From: an uncultured Collinsella sp.
GTDB taxonomy: Bacteria > Actinomycetota > Coriobacteriia > Coriobacteriales > Coriobacteriaceae
Reading direction: 5' to 3'
Length of the DNA: 6,275 nucleotides
NCBI GenBank assembly: GCA_900550825.1
Contig: URTZ01000115.1
Span: forward strand, 1-6,275
A program made the position numbers and the translations under genes. Shown here piece by piece: positions 1 to 5,150 of this stretch. Position 1 is the stretch's first letter. Each line of letters opens with the position of its first letter. The notes under the pieces are model-generated. The model was not told the DNA's origin and did not search any database. It saw only the letters and a program-made list of their open reading frames with translations.

Positions 1-643
1 CCTTGGCGTGGGCATCGTCGTCGCAGCGAACGACCGTGGCGATGACGGGGATGTCGGCGATGTTGGTGATGTGCTCGACCATCTCGGCAGTAGCGGGGGA
101 GTTGACCACGCAGCCCGCCGCGCCCTGCATCTCGGAGACGGCTGCCATCTGCACGGAGCGCTTACCGGTCGTAGTTCCGCCGCCCACGCCTACAAAGACC
201 GGGCACTCGGCGACGGTCAACAGCGCTTGCGTAATGGCGGGCTGCGGCGTGAAAGGGTAGACCGCAAAGACGGCATCGGCGTTGGAGTTGCGGATAACCG
301 CGACGTCGGTGGTGTAAATGAGCGATTTGATACGACGGCCGAAGAGCGTAAAGCCGCTGGCCTCCTCGATCTCGTCGGGCATGCGGAGGGCCGCCTTGCG
401 CAAACGCCCGTCGATGGGCAGCGGCTCCATGGGGAGCAGTCCGTTGGGGGTCACGGCTACCTGGGGCTCGGTGAACTCGTCTGCGAGCTCGACCTCGGAG
501 AAATCGACCGAGGCGACGATGTCCTCGTGAATCTCGGCGGGCACATCGATGGGAGCTTGGTCGTTTGTCGCGGCGGGCGTGTCGAAGGAGCTGGTGCCGA
601 CGAAGGCGTCGACGCGCTCGTTTAGATCGTTGAGGGTATCCAT
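1..643 (-). CDS. Conserved alpha/beta-barrel-like protein, often auto-annotated 'hydrolase' (partial, C-terminus outside window)
   Basis: The first 214 residues are visible and the gene continues past the left edge. Residues 1-85 form an acidic, low-complexity N-terminal extension rich in Asp, Glu, Ala, Thr and Pro. The conserved part begins around residue 88 with MPDEIEEASGFTLFGRRIKS, then alternating strands and helices: YTTDVAVIRNSNADAVFAVY (110-129), PFTPQPAITQ, a glycine-rich loop VGVGGGTTTGKR (151-162) and a strand-helix-strand unit ending DIPVIATVV (197-205). This resembles a conserved family in Firmicutes and Coriobacteria usually labelled only 'hydrolase'; that is from memory, and no catalytic function can be read from the sequence. 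The glycine-rich loop at a strand end would suit phosphate or nucleotide binding (inference). The start ATG (641-643) is the first in frame after a TAG at 656-658 and has no SD, so translation may be leaderless. Internal Met72 and Met88 also lack an SD. Confidence 0.75.
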   Translation of the reverse strand, partial: MDTLNDLNERVDAFVGTSSFDTPAATNDQAPIDVPAEIHEDIVASVDFSEVELADEFTEPQVAVTPNGLLPMEPLPIDGRLRKAALRMPDEIEEASGFTLFGRRIKSLIYTTDVAVIRNSNADAVFAVYPFTPQPAITQALLTVAECPVFVGVGGGTTTGKRSVQMAAVSEMQGAAGCVVNSPATAEMVEHITNIADIPVIATVVRCDDDAHAK

Positions 644-652
644 GGAGGCTCG

Positions 653-658
653 ATTCTA
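653..658 (-). promoter_or_regulatory. Candidate -10 box (TAGAAT) for the leftmost minus-strand gene
   Basis: Read on the minus strand, TAGAAT matches the -10 consensus at five of six positions and ends nine bases before the ATG at 643. Transcription would start about three bases upstream of the start codon, leaving no room for a ribosome binding site. No convincing -35 box is visible 16-18 bases upstream, so this remains a weak call. Confidence 0.35.
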
Positions 659-793
659 TGTGATAACGGCCGGCGCGATGCAGCCGGAATAGCGAATGCT
701 AAATCGTTTGACGAGTTGATTTTTCCCCGCCGCGCCATCCGTTAGACCGAAGGGCCGGCGAACGTGAAGGAGCTGTGGTGGCGGGTATCGAGG

Positions 794-802
794 TGCTATC
801 TT
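794..802 (+). promoter_or_regulatory. Candidate extended -10 element for the small membrane protein
   Basis: The sequence TGCTATCTT has the TGn extension followed by a hexamer matching TATAAT at four of six positions. A start near 809 would give a leader of about 26 bases that includes the GAGGTG ribosome binding site. No clear -35 box is seen, which is tolerable for an extended -10 promoter. The rest of the 644-834 divergent region shows no gene. Confidence 0.3.
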
Positions 803-834
803 GAAAGTCCCGTTTAAAAGAGAGGTGACGCGGT

Positions 835-1005
835 ATGGAATTTTCGGCAATGTTGGGCTCGATTGGTCTATGCGTGGGCGCAATCGTAGCCGCCGCGGTC
901 ATCTACTTTGTGGTCACGGCCATTAAGGGCAAAGGGGCCGAACGCAAGGAGCGCGCGATGTTTAAACAGCATCGCGACCAGCAGGGCAAACGCGCACGGA
1001 GATAG
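835..1005 (+). CDS. Small single-pass membrane protein, 56 residues, function unknown
   Basis: An ATG at 835 is preceded by AGAGGTG at 821-827, seven bases away, which is a good ribosome binding site. The 56-residue product begins MEFSAMLGSIGLC, has a hydrophobic stretch from about residue 7 to 30 (LGSIGLCVGAIVAAAVIYFV followed by VTAI), then a strongly basic tail (KGKGAERKERAMFKQHRDQQ, ending GKRARR). That pattern predicts one membrane helix with the N-terminus outside and the basic tail in the cytoplasm (positive-inside rule). Codon choice follows the GC-rich neighbours. It stands alone, divergent from the barrel-protein gene and convergent with the methyltransferase gene. I do not recognise the family. 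Small proteins of this shape can be partners of membrane complexes, but nothing here says which one. Confidence 0.65.
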   Translation: MEFSAMLGSIGLCVGAIVAAAVIYFVVTAIKGKGAERKERAMFKQHRDQQGKRARR

Positions 1006-1030
1006 CTTGTTGAGTTTTGGATCCGTGCGC
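992..1030. terminator. Stem-loop shared by two convergent gene ends (possible bidirectional terminator)
   Basis: GCGCACGGA at 992-1000 is perfectly complementary to TCCGTGCGC at 1022-1030, giving a 9-bp GC-rich stem with a 21-base loop. The left arm lies in the last codons of the small membrane protein gene, and the right arm touches the stop codon of the methyltransferase gene. On the plus strand a short TTTT follows at 1039-1042, eight bases beyond the stem. On the minus strand no T-run follows. It could end transcription weakly from the left, or simply protect both 3' ends. Confidence 0.35.
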
Positions 1031-2133
1031 TAGCTGCGTTTTCGGATCAGGGCGATGTAGAAGCCCTCAAAGTCGCGGCTAGGCGGAATGGTCAGCGTGC
1101 CGGGCAGGCCGTTGGCGATGGCCGATACCTGACCCGCAGCAATGGCCTCGGTCAGGGCGTTGGACTCGATGTGCGGCTCCTCACCAGCTTCCTGGGCGCG
1201 GCGTGCTTCACTTTCGCTTGGCGTGCCGTCGAGGGGGATAAGCTCGCAGTCCATATGCTTGTCGAGGGCCTCTTGCAGGGTGTCCTCGTTTTCCTGCGGC
1301 AAGATCGAACAGGTGGAATAGACGAGCGTGCCGCCCGGTTTGAGGGCTCCCATGGCACGGTCCAGAAGCGCGCGCTGTGAGCGGGCGCACTTGCTCAGCA
1401 ACTGCTCGGTCAGGCCGCGCAGGCTTTTCTCGTTGCCGCTGATGACGGTGCCCGTGCCGGTGCAGGGAGCGTCGAGCAGGATGCGGTCAAAGCGGAAGAA
1501 CTCGTCGAGCTCGCGTGCGTCGATGCGCATGACGGGCACGTTTTTGGCGCCTTGGCGGTGGAGGTTGGCTTCGAGCTTCTCGGCGCGGGGAATGCTCATC
1601 TCGCAGGCCGTGAGGTGTGCCTGGCCCTGGGTGAGGGCGGCGATCTGCGTCGTCTTGCCGCCAGGGGCTGCGCACATGTCCAGGATGTCCTCGCCTGCCT
1701 GGGCGCCCAACACCAAAGGCGGCATCATGGACGACAGGCTCTGTAGGTAGATCTTGCCGTCGCGGTAGATGTCGAGGTCCCATAGGTCGGAAACCTGGGC
1801 CTCGGGCAGGATAAAGGCGTCCGGATACCAAGCGACGGGGTTGTGGGCGATGCCGGCGGCACCGAGCGCCGCAGCGATGTCCTCGGCGGTTGCCTTGAGC
1901 GTGTTGGCGCGCAGCGTGACCGGGCGTGTGACCGCGGCGCCAAAGCCCTCGATCATGAGCTCGGCATCGGCGGGGGCATAGGCGCCGGCGACCGTGTCGA
2001 CCATAAAGCGCGGCAGGTCGGCGGCGCAGGGAAGGGCGGCAAGCTGGTCGGAAAGCTCGGTAGCGGCAAACTGCCTGAGCTTGAGCTCGGGCTTAACCTG
2101 CTTTTTCTGCTTACGACGACGCGGCTTGGACAT
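1030..2133 (-). CDS. RsmB/NOP (NOL1/NOP2/Sun) family RNA m5C methyltransferase
   Basis: This 367-residue protein belongs to the family that transfers a methyl group from S-adenosylmethionine to carbon 5 of cytosine in RNA. The SAM-binding loop is DMCAAPGGKT (152-161). Motif IV is DAPCTGTG (221-228), with Cys224, the residue that helps release product. Motif VI is STCS (273-276), with Cys275 the expected nucleophile, followed by LPQEN. The C-terminus GFYIALIRK is typical of the family. Residues 1-20 are very basic (SKPRRRKQKKQ) and probably contact RNA. There is no N-terminal NusB domain as in RsmB, and no long C-terminal PUA-like part as in E. coli RsmF (479 residues), so the target (16S rRNA or tRNA) cannot be fixed. 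The ATG at 2133 follows a minus-strand GGAAGG (2142-2147) by eight bases. It lies downstream of the synthetase gene, separated by a large inverted repeat. Confidence 0.9.
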   Translation of the reverse strand: MSKPRRRKQKKQVKPELKLRQFAATELSDQLAALPCAADLPRFMVDTVAGAYAPADAELMIEGFGAAVTRPVTLRANTLKATAEDIAAALGAAGIAHNPVAWYPDAFILPEAQVSDLWDLDIYRDGKIYLQSLSSMMPPLVLGAQAGEDILDMCAAPGGKTTQIAALTQGQAHLTACEMSIPRAEKLEANLHRQGAKNVPVMRIDARELDEFFRFDRILLDAPCTGTGTVISGNEKSLRGLTEQLLSKCARSQRALLDRAMGALKPGGTLVYSTCSILPQENEDTLQEALDKHMDCELIPLDGTPSESEARRAQEAGEEPHIESNALTEAIAAGQVSAIANGLPGTLTIPPSRDFEGFYIALIRKRS

Positions 2134-2152
2134 CCGTCTTTCCTTCCACCTA

Positions 2153-2264
2153 AATGATTATTCTGGGACGGGGATTAAATAATCATTCCATGACTCCCGT
2201 CACAAAAAGACTGTACTGTGGCGCCCGGGAATGATTTTTTAATCCCCGTCCCAGAATAATCATT
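2153..2264. repeat. Large inverted repeat of two 37-base arms, each itself palindromic (REP/BIME-like)
   Basis: Arm 1 (2153-2189) and arm 2 (2228-2264) are reverse complements at 36 of 37 positions; the only mismatch is T2180 opposite T2237. The spacer is 38 bases. Arm 1 alone can fold, because AATGATTATT (2153-2162) pairs with AATAATCATT (2178-2187) around the 15-base loop CTGGGACGGGGATTA. Arm 2 contains the same unit inverted, so in one transcript the two loops are complementary. The layout matches paired palindromic extragenic repeats (REP/BIME) or a small non-autonomous element. It fills the gap between the synthetase and methyltransferase genes and ends three bases before the GGTGGAAGG leader sequence of the methyltransferase. 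No terminal target duplication is evident. Confidence 0.85.
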
Positions 2265-2273
2265 CCCGGGCGC
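2221..2273 (-). terminator. Strong 16-bp hairpin just after the MetRS-like gene (possible terminator or processing site)
   Basis: GCGCCCGGGAATGATT (2221-2236) pairs perfectly with 2258-2273 around a 21-base loop. On the minus-strand transcript it comes 17 bases after the synthetase stop codon. A run of five T follows only about 12 bases downstream (complement of 2204-2208), too far for a textbook intrinsic terminator. It may therefore weaken rather than stop read-through into the methyltransferase gene, or protect the 3' end of the upstream message. It shares arm 2 with the 37-base inverted repeat, so the two folds exclude each other. Confidence 0.4.
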
Positions 2274-2290
2274 GTTGCTACTAGCGTGCT

Positions 2291-4441
2291 TTAGTACTGG
2301 CTCTCGTGCTTGCTGAAGAAGTCGAAGCGCGGGGGCAGCGGCTTCACGCGGTGGTCGCCGGGCTTCTCGCCCAGGCTCTCTACGAACTCGTCCGTGGAGG
2401 CAAAGATGTTATCCCAGCTAAAGAAGGCGACCGGATCGACGTCGAAGTACTCGCAGATGAGTTCGCAGCCGGCCGGGACGATACCGTGCATCAGGACGGT
2501 CGCCACGCGCAGCTCGGTAAAGGCATCAACCAGGGCCTGCGTCATCGCTGCGTTTGCTTCGTCGCCCTCGAGCTTGTTGGCGGCCTTGGAGGCGTCGCTC
2601 CAGCGCTTGTTGGCGGCGCGCAGGTAGTCGTCGCACACGGCAAGCGCGCGGTGCGTCTCGAACTTGTACATGGCCTGCTCAAAGGCAAGAGCTGCCTGCT
2701 CGGCAGCCTCGACCACGGCGGCAGAGGCGGCACCGGCGGGGATGCAGCCGTTGCGGTAGGGGCTCTCGTCGCCTTCCTTGACGGCGACGCCGTAGAAGCA
2801 GCTGCGGGCCAGACGGTTGAATACGCCGGTCAAAAGGGCGCTCTCCTTAAGGGCCGGATCGATAACGCGCTTGTCGTCGCAGGCGCGCACCTCGTTGCCG
2901 TCCTTGTCCTTGCCGGTCACACGCGTGTCGTATGCCTTGGGGCTAAAGCTCACCGGCTTTTCGGACAGGCCGAGCGACAGCCAGTGCGCGCGCATCTGCT
3001 CGCAGGTGTAGTGGTTGAGTAGGTCGTCTGCCGGCGGGGGAGGCGTCTGCGAGGACGAGCTGGCCTTTTTGCCCATGTAGAGCAGGTGGTAGCAGGCGCT
3101 GACGGTGCTCTGCGTGAGGTCCCAGCCCAGGGCCTCCCACATGGCGGTCTGCGCGATGCAGTAGAAGTAGATGTTGTCCTGACCGATAAACTGGTAGATC
3201 TGTGCGTCGTCCGAGCACCACCAGTCGCGCCAGTCGAGCGAGCTGTGCTGGTAGGTGGGCGCGGGCACCTGTGTGGAGTCGGCAGCGGGCTCGCCCATGA
3301 GGGCGGCATCCTGGGCGGCGACGCCCTCGGTCACGCCGGCGGCCTTGGCATCGCGCGCGAGCACGGTACGCGTATAGCTGATGGGCGCCCACAGGCTCTC
3401 TGGCCAGCACCAGCAGGTGACGTCGGAAACGCCGTCGACCTGGGGCACCGGAACGCCCCAGTCGATGTTGCCGGTGATGCGGAAAGGCACGAGCGCTTTG
3501 CCGCTGCGGAAGCGCACGCCGCCGTTGGCGAGCACCGCATGGGCGTCGTCGCGCTCCTTCCAGCTGGGGAAGGTGACGGTAAAGCTGCTCTTGTTTCCCT
3601 CGGGCTCCAGCACGGTGTGCTCGGGCAGCTGGTCCTCGACGGCATCGAAGGCCTCGCGGAACTTGTTTTGGATATAGAGCTGGGCCGGCAGCAGCCACTC
3701 CTCCATGGTCTTGGAGACCACGGAACGAACCTGCGGGTTCTGGGCGAGCTTGGCGGTGTAGGTCTTCATAAAGTCGAGGTAGGCCGGCAGGTCGAAGTAG
3801 AGGTTGTCGACCGGGCGCAGCTCGGGCACCTCGCCGGTGAGCTGGCTCTTGGGTGCGATGAGCTCCTCGGGCTCAAACTGGTGACCCAGGTCGCACTCGT
3901 CGGCATAAGCCTTCTCGGACTTGCAGCCCTGGATGGGGCAGCGGCCGATCACTTGGCGGCCGTTGAGGAACGTGCCGGCCTTGGCGTCGTAGAACTGCAG
4001 CGTGGAGCGCTTGGAGATGGTGCCCTGTTCGTGCAGACGCTCGATAATCTCGGCGGTCACCTCGTTGTGAATCTGCGCAGCCGGCTCAAGGCCCGAGCCG
4101 CCGTAGATATCGCAGCTGATGTTGTAGTTGTTGAGGGTCGCGGCCTGGCGGGAGTGATTGGACTCGACATACTCGGCGATGGACTTGTCGTAGCCCTCGT
4201 TCTCCTTGAGCTTGCGGTAGCTCTCCATGATGGGCGAGCCATAGCAGTCGGTGCCCGAGGTGAAGATGACGTTCTCGCGGCCCAGACGGTCGCGCAGGAA
4301 GCGGGCGAAGAAGTCGGCCGGGACAAAGACGCCACCGACGTGGCCAAAGTGAAGGCCCTTGTTGCCGTAGGGCTCGCCGGCGGTAACGATGGCGCGGCGC
4401 GGCCAGCTGGGACGGTCGTTCATGGAGTATTTGGATGCCAT
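2291..4441 (-). CDS. Class I tRNA ligase, methionyl-tRNA synthetase-like (divergent active site)
   Basis: The 716-residue protein has the MetRS layout. Its nucleotide-binding fold carries HFGH (31-34, the HIGH motif) and GTDCYGSPI (63-71). A zinc knuckle has Cys168, Cys173, Cys183 and His187. WGVPVP (328-333), APISY (352-356) and FIGQDN (418-423) follow, then the KMSKS position, which reads KASSS (459-463). In the C-terminal helical domain, Asn542, Arg546 and Trp614 align by eye with the E. coli anticodon contacts N391, R395 and W461, and the end (SWDNIF, then GDHRVKP) matches the end of the E. coli core. No C-terminal tRNA-binding domain is present. Residues about 258-320 look inserted compared with E. 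coli. Several methionine-pocket residues differ (see findings), so it may be a paralogue rather than the main MetRS. I chose ATG 4441 because AAGGAGT lies just upstream (4445-4451) and a promoter lies inside the longer frame that starts at 4534. Confidence 0.85.
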   Translation of the reverse strand: MASKYSMNDRPSWPRRAIVTAGEPYGNKGLHFGHVGGVFVPADFFARFLRDRLGRENVIFTSGTDCYGSPIMESYRKLKENEGYDKSIAEYVESNHSRQAATLNNYNISCDIYGGSGLEPAAQIHNEVTAEIIERLHEQGTISKRSTLQFYDAKAGTFLNGRQVIGRCPIQGCKSEKAYADECDLGHQFEPEELIAPKSQLTGEVPELRPVDNLYFDLPAYLDFMKTYTAKLAQNPQVRSVVSKTMEEWLLPAQLYIQNKFREAFDAVEDQLPEHTVLEPEGNKSSFTVTFPSWKERDDAHAVLANGGVRFRSGKALVPFRITGNIDWGVPVPQVDGVSDVTCWCWPESLWAPISYTRTVLARDAKAAGVTEGVAAQDAALMGEPAADSTQVPAPTYQHSSLDWRDWWCSDDAQIYQFIGQDNIYFYCIAQTAMWEALGWDLTQSTVSACYHLLYMGKKASSSSQTPPPPADDLLNHYTCEQMRAHWLSLGLSEKPVSFSPKAYDTRVTGKDKDGNEVRACDDKRVIDPALKESALLTGVFNRLARSCFYGVAVKEGDESPYRNGCIPAGAASAAVVEAAEQAALAFEQAMYKFETHRALAVCDDYLRAANKRWSDASKAANKLEGDEANAAMTQALVDAFTELRVATVLMHGIVPAGCELICEYFDVDPVAFFSWDNIFASTDEFVESLGEKPGDHRVKPLPPRFDFFSKHESQY

Positions 4442-4444
4442 GGG

Positions 4445-4451
4445 ACTCCTT
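4445..4451 (-). promoter_or_regulatory. Ribosome binding site that decides the MetRS-like start
   Basis: Minus-strand AAGGAGT ends three bases before the ATG at 4441 (four from the GGAG core). The longer in-frame ATG at 4534 has no SD, and its 31 extra residues (Arg- and His-rich) resemble no synthetase N-terminus. Confidence 0.7.
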
Positions 4452-4522
4452 CGCATATGGTGAGAGCGCGGCCGGGCGCAAGGCCTGGCGACGCGGTGGT
4501 CAATTCGTGCATATCGTTCGAC

Positions 4523-4531
4523 ATTATCGCA
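4523..4531 (-). promoter_or_regulatory. Extended -10 promoter element for the MetRS-like gene
   Basis: The minus strand reads TGCGATAAT: a TGn extension plus GATAAT, matching TATAAT at five of six positions. Transcription would begin near 4516, giving a leader of about 75 bases before ATG 4441. No good -35 hexamer is seen, which an extended -10 can tolerate. Its position downstream of ATG 4534 argues against the longer reading frame. Confidence 0.45.
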
Positions 4532-4559
4532 CATGCGGACGGGTACGTGGCAGGGGCGC

Positions 4560-4565
4560 TATCCT
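4560..4565 (+). promoter_or_regulatory. Candidate -10 box (TATCCT) for the DUF3267-type gene
   Basis: TATCCT matches the -10 consensus at four of six positions and ends eight bases before the ATG at 4574, so transcription would start almost at the start codon. No -35 box is recognisable. It shares the 132-base intergenic region with the divergent synthetase promoter. Confidence 0.35.
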
Positions 4566-4573
4566 AAGATGCT

Positions 4574-5140
4574 ATGAATGAGATTTCCAACATACATGCG
4601 TTTGAAGACGAGGATTTTCTGCACGCTTGCTTTGTGTGGGGGATGGTCGTAGTCGGCGTGTTTGCCGTGTGCTTGGTGCCGGTGTTTATGTTGCTGGGTG
4701 GGCCTGCAGACTTGGATGCGGCTGACGCGGGCGGCTGGATGGCTGTCGTGGGCTGGATAGTCGGCTTGGCTGCGGTTTCTGCGGCGTCATTTGCCGTGCA
4801 CGAGCTGGTGCACGGTGTGTTTTTTAAGCTGCTGGCGCCTGCGGGCGCGAAGGTGACCTTTGGGGCGAATCGCGAGACGGCGATGATCTATGCCTGCGCC
4901 GAGGGCGTTGTGTATTCGCGCCGGCGGTACATGGCGGTTTGCCTGGCACCGACGGCTGTTGTGACGACAACGCTTGCCCTGGGGTTTGCGTTTTCGGGCT
5001 ATCCGCTGCTGTGCTATCTGGCGGCCGGCTTGCATTTGTCAGGCTGTGTGGGCGACTGGTATTACGTGCGGACCATTTTGCGCGACCGCCGCATTGTCGC
5101 CTGCGAGGACACGTCCTTCGGCGTGCGCTTTTTCGGGTGA
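4574..5140 (+). CDS. DUF3267-type putative zinc metallopeptidase, membrane protein
   Basis: The product has 188 residues with about four hydrophobic segments (roughly 19-41, 56-75, 122-140 and 143-160). The HExxH zinc motif is HELVH at 76-80, at the end of the second membrane segment, followed by GVFFKLLAPAGAKVTFG. VVYSRRRYMAVCLAPTAVV (112-130) and the later HLSGCVGDWYY (154-164), whose Asp161 could be a third zinc ligand, fit the DUF3267 family of predicted membrane-embedded zincins. The substrate is unknown. The ATG at 4574 has no SD and sits eight bases after a -10-like TATCCT, so leaderless translation is likely. It is followed directly by queH, whose ribosome binding site overlaps this stop codon, so the two are probably co-transcribed. 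No functional link to queuosine is apparent; the pairing may be accidental. Confidence 0.82.
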   Translation: MNEISNIHAFEDEDFLHACFVWGMVVVGVFAVCLVPVFMLLGGPADLDAADAGGWMAVVGWIVGLAAVSAASFAVHELVHGVFFKLLAPAGAKVTFGANRETAMIYACAEGVVYSRRRYMAVCLAPTAVVTTTLALGFAFSGYPLLCYLAAGLHLSGCVGDWYYVRTILRDRRIVACEDTSFGVRFFG

Positions 5141-5144
5141 GGAG
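5139..5144 (+). promoter_or_regulatory. queH ribosome binding site overlapping the upstream stop codon
   Basis: GAGGAG overlaps the last two bases of the upstream TGA (5138-5140). It touches the ATG at 5145 with no spacing but lies six bases from the ATG at 5151, so 5151 is the preferred start. The arrangement suggests translational coupling to the upstream gene. Confidence 0.7.
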
Positions 5145-5150
5145 ATGTCG

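Noticed and set aside
8..625. 205-codon open frame on the plus strand opposite the barrel-like gene
   Set aside because: Composition is typical of an antisense shadow in GC-rich DNA, and the minus-strand frame carries conserved family motifs.
656..902. Short minus-strand frames (67 and 75 codons) in the left intergenic region
   Set aside because: They overlap the small membrane protein gene in antisense, lack ribosome binding sites and show no recognisable pattern.
2153..2264. The inverted repeat as the ends of an insertion sequence
   Set aside because: The spacer is only 38 bases with no coding capacity, and no flanking target duplication is seen. A palindromic extragenic repeat pair explains it better.
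4442..4530. Possible T-box leader before the synthetase gene (minus strand contains CCACCGCG)
   Set aside because: Only the final ACCGCG of the T-box consensus matches. There is no specifier stem, antiterminator or terminator, and the leader is only about 75 bases.
4442..4534. 31-residue N-terminal extension of the synthetase from ATG 4534
   Set aside because: No SD at that ATG, the extension matches no synthetase N-terminus, the likely promoter lies downstream of it, and AAGGAGT marks ATG 4441.
3086..4567. 493-codon open frame on the plus strand opposite the synthetase gene
   Set aside because: It is an antisense shadow: Val-, Gly- and Leu-rich with no family motifs, while the minus strand encodes a full synthetase.
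4974..5150. Longer queH frame beginning inside the upstream gene
   Set aside because: Family length and the HACCAPC start point to 5151, and the GAGGAG spacing fits that ATG only.
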